Positions 47,395 to 64,000 of a DNA stretch of 64,000 nucleotides are shown here, piece by piece. The DNA is from Litomosoides sigmodontis (taxonomy: Eukaryota > Nematoda > Chromadorea > Rhabditida > Onchocercidae): assembly GCA_963070105.1 (NCBI GenBank), contig OY718803.1, positions 5,934,507-5,998,506 of the forward strand, read 5' to 3'. How positions within the stretch are numbered: the stretch's first letter is position 1; every line of letters starts with the position of its first letter. The notes beneath the pieces are model-generated. The model searched no databases, was not told the origin of the DNA, and saw only the letters and a program-made list of their open reading frames with translations. Made by a program: the position numbers and the translations under genes.

Positions 47395-50300
47395 ATGTCA
47401 ACCTGGCCACCGTCAGCAACGACAAATGCTACAGTCCTGGATGAGTGGTATTTCTCTCCAACGTTGCGTCCAGTTTCAACTGTGAAGCCAGAGTTTCGTA
47501 ATCAACTCTCCACGTCCTCTCCCACTATGATTTCCACAGGAAATAACGTGGAACCCGGATCGAAATCACTTACGCCCTTCCTATTATCACACTTTGCAAT
47601 ACCTGTATTCTCACCGCCATCTGCCGAACTACCTAAGAATGCTCTTGCAAAATTCATTAACACTGATGCATGCAGTGAGTTATAAAATCTATTTTTAGAA
47701 AGTCACATCTCAGAAGTTAGATTTGCTGAAAAGCCTATTGCTTCTAACTTTATGCTTTACAATGGTATTTAAGCTTCTTCGTTTATTCATTTAACTATCA
47801 GTTCCGTTGCCTATACATTTGATAATTCATTCATCGGAGGTTGAATTAATTCTATAATTTAAATAAAGAAATTATTACAGTGGGTCTTTTGATCCGCCAG
47901 CAAGTCCATTCAAAATAGTCTTTATTTTTTCCAGGTTTGTCAACGCATTTAAATATGTGTTTGCAAAATGGACTTAGTAGGATGCAAGCGAACAGTCAGT
48001 CACTGTATTTGCCCAGCACTTCAAACTATGATGAATATTCGTCAAGGAGTAAAAAGGTATTTAAATAAATAAGCAATGAAGTTAGACGTGCTGATTGTTC
48101 CCATTGAATTATTATCAACCAAACTAATTATTTCAAAGATGATACTATTACTTCTACAAATATGCTTGCATCCATCAGCATTTTAAAAAACGAAATGTCT
48201 AAGTAGGGCAGTGATTGAAATTGTTATCAAGCACTCTTCGAGGCCTAGCAATGGGACACAAAAATTCTCGTATTAACAACTTTCAGCTTGTTGTGTAAAA
48301 ATAAGATTCCTCTGCTTGCCTCTAAATGATAATTTTTGCCCAGGCCTGTTTCATTTTAAAAATTACCTATCACTGAGGGATTGTCCTTGTACTCGAAGAT
48401 GGGAAATATATTTCATGAAATTAGGAAGAAATAAAATAGTACGAGCCGAACAAATAGTTTCCAAGAGTTCTGAGATCCAAATAATTGGGATCATTTCATG
48501 AACACCAATTACGTCTCTCATAACACAAGGAAGGAAGGGAATTTACCTTAACGATTGAGCTATTTTAACGGCCACCTGAAAACGACCCACTCTCCCTCAT
48601 CCGTTCGTTCGTTCGTCCCACCTCGGCAGTCGTGTCTTGGTATTTCAGTAGTTTCAATTGACAGCAATGAGCTGTTAGATTCAACAGTTCCATTCTGAGC
48701 TTCGCCCTCAAAATCAGGCCTTCCACAAATTCGGCAAACAGAATGAATAACTGGGCAATCCTGGTGGCTTCCTTTGGTTTTTAATTTCCAAACTTCATAG
48801 TGGATCGATCGTTCGGCTTATTGATTGATTGTATGAATTTGAGTCATAAATGAAATTTAATTGAAGTAAAACTTATTCCATAATGTAGTATTTTACGTAT
48901 CCAATAATTTAATGAAAAAATTGGCATAACTATTATTACGTTTGCAGACGAGAAATTGTAAGGTTGATGCATTTTCAATAGAAAGTTTATTGGGTAGAAC
49001 CAATTCATCCAAAACAATTATGAATGCACAATTGTCGGAAATCAGTCTGCCCAAGGTGAGCAATGTTTCCGCAAAATTTTGAATTTCAACTTTTTAATTC
49101 ATCCATCACTCGATAATTTAACTCTTTTAATTCTTTTTTAAATTGAGCTTTCCAATTCAAATATTGAAACGTATGGGAGCGGTACGACAAGATATACGCT
49201 TGACGCTCTGCAATCGACAGATGGACGATCGAAACGCAGGAAAGAATTGAGCACTGATAAAGAGGTGCCTATTTCATGTATTGCAATTCGATATATATAA
49301 AATCAAAGTGCTATCGGTTGACTATCCACTGATGGCAATGTTCGGATGGCGATGTGTCCGAGAAGACATCTGTGACAGTCAAATTTTTGCCTTTTATTAA
49401 TTTCCATTAATTTTCAGGTAATTTATGACCAAAATTTTGGAGTGTTTCAATTTTTTAGACTTCAGTCACAGACCTACCAGGCAGATTAATTTGCAACCAA
49501 TGTGGTAAATCGTATGCAACAACTTCCAATTTATCACGACACAAACAAACTCATCGACCTCTGGACAGTCCCTATGCCAAACAGTGCCCGAACTGTGACC
49601 GGATCTATGTTAGCATGCCTGCTTTCAGGTATAGGCAATTTTTTTCTTGTCACGTTACAACAGAAAAATACCGACAAGCCGCTAATCACCGAAGATTTGC
49701 AGCATGCATATGTTGACTCACAAAGCAGCACACAAATGCGCGCAATGCGGTAAAACATTCTCACGACCGTGGCTTTTACAAGGTCACATGCGTGCTCATA
49801 CAGGTCAAAAACCGTATGGCTGTGCGCATTGCGGAAAGGCTTTTGCCGATCGTAGCAATCTCCGTGCTCATATGCACACCCATTCCGGTACGTCATTTTT
49901 TGCTCCAACGACTTATTTAACGCTGTTGAAACACGTTCAACATCGCCCTGAGCTAAAGTTTGAGGATTTGTCGGTAGAGCAAGCAAGTAAGGAAGTGGAA
50001 TTAAGTGAGCTACAAGTTACTACCATAGCGCTATATAATGCCCTTTAGGATTCGTTCACTTCCGATGGAACAGACAAGTAAGCTAATAAATTATCGTACG
50101 CCTCACTGCTCACAGATTAGTGTTGTCCTCTCGAGTATCACTCGCCCCTCAGTTTTTTCCTCACTTCAATTGAAATAAAATGAGTGGTTTTTCCCCGGCA
50201 AAAAAAATGAAAGTAAGTGATGAAATTACAGACATGTCGAAATATTCCCTGTCTGTCCCATCCGGCCTTATTGTAATATAATTCTATTAGATTACTCCTG

Positions 50301-50586
50301 CAAGAGACCTGAAGTCGTAAACTTTGAAAGCAATTGAAAAATAAAGGACTATTAAAATGTCTACAACTTAGCAGTTTCATCCTTTTCTTAGTTTTCTTCT
50401 CATGCGAATGGATCTTTTCATTTTGTTACAGGTATCAAGAAGTATGAATGTCCCTGTTGTGGGAAATTATTTGCCTTGAAAAGTTACTTGAACAAACATA
50501 TTGAGCTGGTATGTCCTATACGACGTACACTACGTCATCAGCGTATGGCATTGCCACGGACGTCATCAGAAATCAACACAACATGA
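47395..50586 (+). CDS. Scratch/Snail-family C2H2 zinc-finger transcription factor
   Basis: Scratch proteins (CES-1 and SCRT in C. elegans) are E-box-binding repressors acting in neural fate and cell survival. Seven exons (47395-47674, 47935-48056, 48948-49055, 49148-49264, 49459-49628, 49703-49887, 50432-50586) join in frame to 378 residues. Five C2H2 fingers occupy the C-terminal half. Finger 1 carries [15 protein letters not shown], and finger 2 has [15 protein letters not shown]. Finger 3 has [16 protein letters not shown], finger 4 has [14 protein letters not shown] and finger 5 has [12 protein letters not shown]. These helices are diagnostic of Scratch/Snail, and YVSMPA favours Scratch. 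The Ser/Thr-rich N-terminal half holds [10 protein letters not shown], an Eh1-like repression motif. The SNAG box (MPRSF) of vertebrate members is not seen. The start chosen follows a TTTCAG trans-splice-like acceptor. An upstream frame at 46981-47244 could add a 5' exon. Confidence 0.88.
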
Positions 50587-50801
50587 ACAGCCATCGGGAC
50601 AACTCCCTTATCCTTCCTTCCCTTGTTTCTACTGATAGTGACAGGAATGATAACATTTTATATGAAAATATTGTGACCGAAAAGTGTGAATGCAGTACGA
50701 TTACGTGAAAATTACAGCACTTGTAAGGAATCCCGAGGTTTTTTTCTTCCGAAATATTCTGATTAGTATGCAGATCTTTTAATTGAAAGTATTTGACAAA
50801 A

Positions 50802-51270
50802 TCATTCCATGCAAAAGGAAGGTGCTTCCGGATAAGGCGGTAATTCCGGGAGCTTCAGCACTATCTTTTTCTGCTGCTTCCGTTCCCCCAACGGATCGAT
50901 CATCAGATCACTATCCGGTCCATATGCATTGACTGCTTCCCAAAATGGTCCATGGAGATGTCGCCAAAACGCTCCGTGTTCACCAAACATATTATCAACC
51001 ATTTTTTGCATAGTCTGCAAGATAATTCGATCCCTAAGTCTACCTCAAACGAAAACCAACTGCGCCTTCTGCTTCCTTTAGAATATACGGATGCGTCGCG
51101 GCGCCCAGACATCGTGCTAAGTGAAATAAATCTGTAAAACGTGCCATGTACATTGCATCATGAAGCGACTTTGTCCACTTGCGCATTTCTTCGTTGTAAA
51201 CTTTAGCTTCCTCAATATTTTTCATGGTGGCTTTACCTCTGTACGCGTTGTTCACGTAAATTTTACCGTC
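50802..51270 (-). CDS. Pepsin inhibitor-3-like secreted protein, 3' exons (gene 2 of tandem pair)
   Basis: Two minus-strand exons (51270-51061 and 51014-50802), separated by a 46-nt intron, encode DGKIYVNNAYRGKATMKNIE, then a helical stretch and a tail ending LPPYPEAPSFCME. The N-G/N-x-x-x-G-x-(L/A)T pattern, the following helix and the PSFC ending match the pepsin inhibitor-3 domain of nematodes (Ascaris PI-3, filarial Ov33/Bm33). In that family the domain ends with PxxPSFC and inhibits aspartyl proteases. The 5' exons are not settled. The homologous exon in the neighbouring gene begins at the same phase-0 boundary (AACGG versus GACGG), so more exons should lie upstream. A frame near 51700-52000 containing LKIDGCKVF is a candidate. 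A signal-peptide-like frame immediately upstream (51300-51330) runs into a TAG and is probably intronic. Confidence 0.62.
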
Positions 51271-52487
51271 CTAAAAACGCGCAACTGTTAGAGGTGCAAT
51301 TGCCATCGTAACTATCAGAACTTTCATTTCAATTGAATTTGGGCAGTTAGAATTTGAATGAAATTTTTCCAATCAAATAAATTTACCACTATAGAGCAAA
51401 TAAGAGCGTTTGTTGTAATAGATAGCATGGGAGTAGGAATCGTAGCAGCTAAGCCAAACGATATTGTTATTAGCCCTCTGCAATTTTATTTTAGATAAGA
51501 AGGCTAAGGCATTGTGAGAGTTTCATCAAAAACAATAATTATAAAAAGTTACGCGGAAAGTCGCAAACTTCTTCAATACCCGGACAGTGGATAATTATGG
51601 CAGATCAATCAGCCCCAACATCTTTTGTAAAGACTTACATGAAGGGCTTTTTTGCAAATATGCCCATTGAACTTCACTTGGCTAATTTCAGATCATGAAA
51701 GTTCCCACCGACATCAGGAAGCCAATGAACCAAAAAAAGAGTAATATTAGAAGATTGGATTTTTTGAAACACTCTAGATGCCTGTGTTGTCAGGGAGGTC
51801 TGAAAATGTTCGAAGTGAATCACAAAAGTCCTTTTGGAGTTGGCTGCTTTAAATAATGATTGAAGGCTGATGAAATATGCATGCCATTTAAACACTTTGC
51901 ATCCATCAATTTTTAATTGATTCATGCGAATGGCACTCTCATATGCCATGCCATTAAACGCTTGCGGAAATGTTGGGAAACGAATTCCACTTTTTACGGT
52001 TTGTTAATTTAAATTTTTTATTCATTTTGAATAATTTATTGGCAACATTGAAATGCAGAGCTGACGATTATCACTTAGTGTTGTCCTCTCGCTCATAGAC
52101 ACCATTCTAAGTCGATGACTTACTTCATTAGATCAGATCATTCGAGCATATCTCAACAATTTCCGGGATGATCTTTTCTCACTTCCATAAACTAATTCAC
52201 GCAGTTATCGTTGATTGATGCTTCACTTTCGGAAAGACTGAGCAGTGTACAGAAGGCCGATTTCGGAATTGACTTTTATACAAGCAAATCACAATGCTCT
52301 GCTCCTTCACTCACACGTAATACCAAGTACAAATGACGAAATGAATTAAAAGTTGTTGGGAAAAGCAGCTTGCATATTGCTTGCACGTGTAAAGAGGCGA
52401 GAAGTAATAACTGTGGCTTACGTGACTTCGTTTCATGCAAACACATTTCTCAACAGAAAAAATATCAATAGAATATTTGAATGAAAA

Positions 52488-53567
52488 TCAGTCGCTTTTA
52501 CAAAACGATGGCATATCCCACGTGATGTCCATCAGAGCATCAACGTCATCATCGGGAAATTCTGATTGATTATTTGCTTTTTCATCCACAGTTTTATTTG
52601 ATTTTGATCGATTGGAAAAAAAATCCAAGGAAAACTCGAACGCATTGTTCCAAACGTTCTTCATTGATCCAAACAAGCGATCAAGAAACTGAAAACGAAC
52701 TTGCCTTGCAGATGACATAGTGATTAATCAGTTACCATAAGAAGATACTATTCTAAAATGCGCAACATAAAGGTAAATCAAGATTTAATCCTGATTAATT
52801 AAAATTATATGGAAATAAATCTTAGCAGCAAATTTGAGACCCGGCATTAATGATGATAAGGTTATTGCTGTAATAGTTACCGACACTAGTAATATTTACA
52901 TTATGTTTCCCTTCCTATAACAACTAAACGCATACCGCAAGCAAACCACCATAACAATCAATAACTTTACATTTTTCATGAAATTATTGAACGACTTTGT
53001 CCTTCGGTCAATGTACTTCTCCAATTCTTCCTTTTGTTCCACCGTTAAATTACCAATCACTTTATTATTGATCGAGAGGACACCGTTCTGCAAACAACTT
53101 CCTTATTTTCTTTATCATTTATTCTCGCTTATTTCGAAATTAAAGAGACATCGTCTGCCCACTTGGAGTAACGTAAGCTTCTCTCACTGAACCGCACCAA
53201 TTATTGGAAGATCGTACAAGACCACACATCCTTCATTTCGGTGCTAGTTGTAACACCTAGTTGGCTAGCAGGATTACAAGGACATCTTAATTTCTTTCTT
53301 GAAACACATGCGAATAGCCTTACATGAACTTCACAAATGGTTTCATTCTGCTTAATGATGACCGATGAAGTTGAGTGGAGTAGAGCCTTCGCTTCGGCAT
53401 GGATGGCAGAATTGACAGCGATCAGTCTGTAAGCAAAATACTGTAGCATTAGACTGGAATACGATTTGGTAGAACAGTTTCTCTTTTAAATATATTAGTT
53501 CAGCTGATTCGCAAAAAAGTACGAAGGAACACACTTACGTAATGTAGAGCGTTATTGACAGCATCAT
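52488..53567 (-). CDS. Pepsin inhibitor-3-like secreted protein (gene 1 of tandem pair)
   Basis: Four minus-strand exons (53567-53539, 53426-53324, 53087-52971, 52688-52488) join in frame to 149 residues. The signal peptide is MMLSITLYITLIAVNSAIHA. The domain starts at TICEVHNGVLSINNKVIGNL, then TVEQKEELEKYIDRR, a long helix, an acidic linker (FPDDDVDALMD) and the C-terminal MPSFCKSD. The spacing Cys-x3-NG, the LT-x-EQ-x-EL helix start and the terminal PSFC are the pepsin inhibitor-3 pattern. Known members are secreted inhibitors of pepsin/cathepsin-like aspartyl proteases, and filarial versions are immunodominant antigens. Only one domain is present, whereas Ov33-type proteins have two. Binding-strand residues cannot be judged by eye. 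Confidence 0.72.
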
Positions 53568-55974
53568 GTTAGCGCTGTAATTTAGTTATTATTAAGAAAA
53601 TCACGTTTTTTCGAATAACAGCAATATCGCAAACGATAACGTTTAACATGAATTGTTTCACTTCAAACCAATCCCGCTAAAAGATAAGAAATAACCGCTA
53701 AGTGTCACACATGAAATTGTACAAACGACAGGTGCTATTTGTTACTTTCATACCAGTGTCACACCACATGATTATGATAAACAATTTTAGCACCCAACTC
53801 AAACAATAATGTTTGTTTACAAAAGGCGCACCTGTCATCAAAGCAATTGTAATGGCTAACGAGAGCAAGATTGTATTTCACACCTATGCATTGTTAACAG
53901 CACCTCAGCTATGCAACTATTCTTCACCTCATTTCGATAAAAACATGCCAGGTGAAGGAAGCTGTTTCATAAAAGTTTGTCGGAAACGATCTTGTGACTT
54001 GACTTTGTCAGAGTTATAATTTTATTACCTGCCATGTAATGGGAAATGCTACCATATCGTGCGAAATTTTACGCTCTTTTTTACTTTACACTTAAATCTA
54101 CTGAATTCTAACTTGACTGTCAGAAGTCACTGAGTTCAATGGAAGTACCCTCCGGCACAGGTCACACATCCACAATGAATGGTTATGAATAAAAATAAGA
54201 AGGCATAATGGATTCCTGCAGCCATCAGTTATAATATACAATGGCTAACTAACTCGTCACAGGTCACTATGGATAGTTAATTAAGTGCTCCCTCTCTCTT
54301 TTTCTATTTCTTTATATTCACTGATTTCTTCGTCTTTCAAAAGGCCTTTTCGGGAAAGTTGTTCATTTACTAATTTCTTAACGATCTCACAAAAACGCAT
54401 TCCACCGTGGAAAGTGCAAGGAACAATTACATTAATTAACAACTAGGTGGTCACAAATATCTCCTGTAAAGCTAATGCAAACGTTTGTGATTATTTCTGT
54501 GTAAATATAACGGCGTGAAATCATCCATCGCAACTGAAATTTCAGGATGGATGTCGGCTGCCACTGCTAAGGTTATAACTAAGCAAAAACAAAGTGTTGA
54601 CAAGTAGAAATGTGTCAACTGATTTTTTTAGAACAGTCGGGATACTAGGACTCCTAATGGCATTTGATGAGCGTTTCCTCAGTGAAAGCACGGTAGGGTG
54701 TACCCCGACCCCGAGATACTCAACCTCTACTTCATCAACATTATTAAACTGATTAGCTTTAATTTCAAAACGAAGATAATACCACCTGTAGTGGTCTTCA
54801 TTTTTAAAATGTAAGCAGTGATTATGGTTAACAAACATATGGGGCAGTAATGTGAAGCAGTACTTTATTTAATATCGCTGCTGCATGTAGAAGTTTGGTT
54901 ACTTTGTGCACGCTCACGTGAATAAACCGGGGAAGTAATATCAGACCGGTTTTGCGTTGTTGAAAACAAAGAGAATTAGTGAATTTGGAGAATGAGATTG
55001 AATATTGAGTTCATTAAAAGACTCCTCCTTGCAAAAGCTTTTCCTCACTTCGCATCGAAGAGCTCAAATTTCACTTGGGAATTGTACTGCCTGTGCAGTA
55101 GGAGAATGAACCAACCGAACAGTTAACAGTTAGCAGTTAGCAGAGCATCCAGCAAGCACTGTTCAGTGCACAAGCCACAAGCCTCAGCTTTGGCAACTGC
55201 GAAACATATCTTTACCTCAACTGCTATGAAACAAGGAGTTGGAGGACTGAGTGAAAAGGTACGAAAGATCGTTTATTCGTTACCGTCTATTTGATGATTG
55301 GAAGGAAGAAGTGAAGAACAGAGAAACTTCCTGATAACAAAATCAGCAAGCAGCGAGAATATCGGAAGTGAAACGGAAATTTCCTCTCTCACTAAATAAC
55401 AGCCTACGTCGCCAAACAGCCCTCTCCCACTGAACTGAACTACAATTTCTTCTTAGATATTAAAGGGAAGCATAATTCGATTTTTCCGGTGAAACTTCAC
55501 ACCACCCATGAATCATGCAGTTACCGGAAGGGCGCTTGTGCAAGCAACTTAAGACTGTACGGCGAAACTGTCCCACTCGTTGGGACGTTGCGGTGAGGAG
55601 GAAGTGCAGCGTTCCCTGTTGGAAAAGGAGAGGAGGGGAACGTTTCATGTTCCTTCTCAGCGAGCTGTGCGTTCTAATGATGCTTCTGTTGAAAGCCATC
55701 GCCAAGCAGATGAGCAATGCGATGATTTATTGTCTCAAGAAGTGCCACATCAGCTTGCACGTCACACAGGCCACGTCATCGCTCGTCCGCTTACTCCCTC
55801 ATTGTTCATTCAATCCAAATTCTGAAACACTCATTCCCTCCCCAATCAGAATTCCACTTAGTTCACACACCACTATCACCTCATTAGAAATCTTCCATCC
55901 AAGCGCATGGAGACCAAGATAGATGGTTAACGGTGGTTGGTAGATAAGACATGAGCGCGGACATTGCATGATGG
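53568..55974. other. Intergenic region, no firm gene
   Basis: Mostly unassignable. A plus-strand open frame around 55580-55825 is charged and polar (RSLLEKERRGTFHVPSQRAV), opens without ATG and could be an exon of the following small ORF. I cannot connect them with a clear intron. Confidence 0.35.
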
Positions 55975-56193
55975 ATGTCTCCATCGTCGATGCCCACTCC
56001 AACCAACTCCATTCCTTTCAACGAACATCGAGCATTTCATCCGAATAACTATTCCATGTATGCAAAGAACCTCTCGTGGACTTTCGGTGGTCAAACAGGA
56101 AAAGTGCCTCCTCAAGGATACTTGAGCACTTACACCGCGCCTAGACAGCAAACAAACATTTTGGATTTCTACGGATACCATGTTTCAAATTAG
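55975..56193 (+). CDS. Small ORF, 72 residues, unrecognised
   Basis: ATG-started frame beginning MSPSSMPTPTNSIPFNEHRA and continuing through FHPNNYSMYAKNLSWTFGGQ to a YGYHVSN end. The Tyr/Pro/Asn/Gln-rich composition is unlike the Phe/Leu/Ile-rich chance frames typical of this AT-rich DNA, which argues mildly for coding. No domain or family is recognised. It lies about 190 bp before the fust-1-like start and could be an independent gene or a last exon. Confidence 0.35.
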   Translation: MSPSSMPTPTNSIPFNEHRAFHPNNYSMYAKNLSWTFGGQTGKVPPQGYLSTYTAPRQQTNILDFYGYHVSN

Positions 56194-56383
56194 AATCGAA
56201 TTCCTGGGTGGAAGAGCGAGTGAACAGAAAATTGGCAATCATCCAATGTCACTGTTTCTAGTTCAACAATCGATTTTCAGTGTGTTTAGGACGCTTTCTG
56301 TTCTCTGTAGTACCTGAGTTGCGTTGCGTGAGGAACAGTTTCCACACTTTTGTCGCGTAACACCCGTGGAAAGAACAGATATT

Positions 56384-62385
<6,002 letters not shown>

Positions 62386-63145
62386 TGGATCCTTCTTGTT
62401 ACCCATTATTGCATCGCTTTGTTATGTACTACGTGTTATTGAAGTGAAAAATAAGCAAAATATTTCAGAAATCAAACTGAAGGCGCATTTCCTCTTAGGT
62501 GTTCTGGATCTCTGAATGCCCGCATCAGATTATGTCTATCGATTACGTGAATGCACTCTCGTCTTGTCTTGTTCTTTACGTTTCGTGGAATTGTTGTCTT
62601 CATCATATCTTTGGAGTATTATTATTTTATATTATTTGCATAGTTCCTATCTCTTTATCCGTGTCTAATTTTGTACCGAGGACTTTTATAGTTAATTCGT
62701 ACTTTATTCTTACTTGTCCTTCCGAAATATTTGCGCGTTTAGTCTCATCCTCCCTATTGTCTGTTTTAGTTATTTTAACAAAGTATGTGGCCGCAAGAAA
62801 CTTTCTCGCATATTTTCCGAACATTTTCCGAAAAATGGAAATTATAAAATGTTACCGCAAGATGAGCTAAGAATAATAGTTTGTTGTCTTTGTTCGTTTT
62901 AGATCTGTAATCTTGATTTTAGACGGAATAAAATTGGCAGCAACACAATTAGGAAGTATTGACACCAAAAAGTACGAGTGGAATGAAAATAGCTAGACAT
63001 ATCGCATTCACAGAACGACAAAGTAAAATGTTTTAGGCACTAACATTACGAGCTTTTCACCAGATTCGACTCTCAGTTCAAGTTGGAAATTTCATAGAAT
63101 AGAAGATCCACCAAGATCACAAAGAAAACTGTACAATTCACTTGA

Positions 63146-63646
63146 TCATAGGGGATAATGCACTCGTTCCTCACGTGGAGTACACTTATGGTTCCAACCA
63201 AGAAATGGCTTTTCTCGCAGGATCCTCCGCATTAAACGGCAACGACCGTTTCGTGATCTCATCAGGGCTTCAGGCGTATCTAAAGTAAAAGGATCAATAC
63301 CATGTCATTATTACTGTAAGGAAGTGGAAGTATTCCACGAAGATAATAACTTACCATGCTTAAGTTTGTGTTTAACCAAAAATGAGAAATAGACCGGTCG
63401 CCAGTTACTTCTGTGCCATGGGCAATTATTGCGGACAGATACGACCATCGCACCGAAGGGACGAAAGGCATGCCCTAACAGCATCTAGAAATAATCAAAT
63501 GAACAGTACTTGAAAGCCTGCAGATGAAATGGAAGACAATATACCAACATCCAACCACACCTCAAGGCAAGCTATATGCCTTTTCTCGAGACCAAATCAA
63601 AGTGATGCACTCTTACTCTTAGTAATGGGTGGTCTTTGATCAGCAT
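63146..63646 (-). CDS. Small basic protein, 97 residues (possible mitochondrial ribosomal protein)
   Basis: Three minus-strand exons (63646-63617, 63484-63355, 63279-63146) join exactly in frame. The protein begins MLIKDHPLLRMLLGHAFRPF, continues with RNNCPWHRSNWRPVYFSFL and VKHKLKHDTPEALMRSRNGR, and ends LREKPFLGWNHKCTPREERV then HYPL. It is Arg/Lys/His-rich. The segment RNGRCRLMRRILREKPFL faintly resembles the RxGRxVLxRRxxKGR pattern of ribosomal protein bL34, but I would not rely on that. The start follows an acceptor-like CCTACCGCAG. An alternative longer N-terminus is open upstream (PYYPTAEDVADP). It is divergent from tim-13, with the two starts less than 200 bp apart. Confidence 0.6.
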
Positions 63647-63814
63647 GGGATCTGCGACGTCTTCTGCGGTAGGGTAGTATGGCAGTTGGTTTTGGCACGT
63701 GTGATTTTTTATACGCGATCTGTTATTTGCTCTGTATATGCGTAATCTACAAAGGGTAATTGGTGTTTAAAACTGATAAAATTTCAGGTTCATCTTTTGT
63801 TTGTCTCGATCCTA

Positions 63815-63931
63815 ATGGAGCACGTATTAGATGTGGAGTCTTTAAAGAAACTAACACCCGAACAGCAAAAAACTTTAATATCCGGTGTTAAACAGCAGGC
63901 TGCTATCCTAAACGCTCAAAATATGATTACT
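63815..63931 (+). CDS. tim-13: Mitochondrial import translocase subunit Tim13, 5' exon (truncated by window end)
   Basis: First coding exon, from ATG after a TTTCAG trans-splice-like acceptor (63787) to a GTAAAT donor. It reads [20 protein letters not shown] then [17 protein letters not shown]. The VKQQ(A/I)A..NAQ helix is the family signature of Tim13, a small twin-CX3C chaperone of the intermembrane space that pairs with Tim8. The twin CX3C motifs would lie in later exons beyond the window. Confidence 0.8.
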
Positions 63932-64000
63932 GTAAATTTTTGGTCGTCTTTTGGTATTGGGGTCTTGAGAGCCGCTATAGTTTATCGTTTGATGATTAAT

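Noticed and set aside
51300..51336. Signal-peptide-like ORF MKVLIVTMAIAPLTVARF as start of a pepsin inhibitor
   Set aside because: It ends at a TAG that coincides with the acceptor of the next exon. The homologous gene has a phase-0 intron at that point, so it is most likely intronic.

Overview
The window is nuclear DNA of a parasitic nematode, most likely a spirurid or filarial species. It is AT-rich. Genes are split into many small exons with introns ending in TTTCAG-like acceptors. Starts often sit just behind an acceptor-like site, as expected for spliced-leader trans-splicing. The proteins match nematode families, including pepsin inhibitor-3-like secreted proteins. No bacterial or phage genes, CRISPR arrays, convincing tRNA genes or intact transposons were seen.

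Layout. A plus-strand block at 2.8-15.2 kb holds TRAPPC8, the V-ATPase G subunit (vha-10) and the ubiquitin-like splicing factor UBL5 (ubl-5). One TRAPPC8 intron carries about 126 uninterrupted ATT triplets. At 16.8-17.9 kb a poorly defined minus-strand locus may encode a small membrane protein. At 20.6-23.3 kb lies a complete minus-strand alpha-tubulin lacking the acetylatable Lys40. At 26-31.3 kb is a plus-strand PAXBP1/GCFC gene. It is followed by what looks like a decayed syntaxin-17 (31.8-33.4 kb), recognisable by its C-terminal glycine-rich double-membrane hairpin. A type A DnaJ co-chaperone (DNAJA2-like, CaaX-ended) runs on the minus strand at 34.7-37.5 kb.

From 37.5 to 47 kb the sequence is mostly intergenic, with one small Ly6/uPAR-type GPI-anchored protein at 40.1-40.8 kb. 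At 47.4-50.6 kb is a Scratch/Snail-family zinc-finger repressor on the plus strand. Two tandem minus-strand pepsin inhibitor-3-like genes follow (50.8-53.6 kb). At 56.4-62.4 kb is a FUS/EWS/TAF15-family gene (fust-1-like) on the plus strand. Its first intron contains an 81-nt, almost perfectly paired hairpin with the shape of a microRNA precursor. The right edge has a small basic minus-strand protein and the 5' exon of tim-13 on the plus strand.

Most genes are housekeeping: vesicle tethering, proton pumping, splicing, microtubules, chaperones and mitochondrial import. The more unusual items are the intronic miRNA-like hairpin, the decayed autophagosomal SNARE, the unmodifiable alpha-tubulin, the tandem pepsin-inhibitor genes and the giant ATT tract. 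Exon boundaries were inferred by eye from splice consensus, reading frame and family alignment. For five genes (vha-10, ubl-5, Scratch, PAXBP1 and fust-1) all exons sum to a whole number of codons, as does the alpha-tubulin model.
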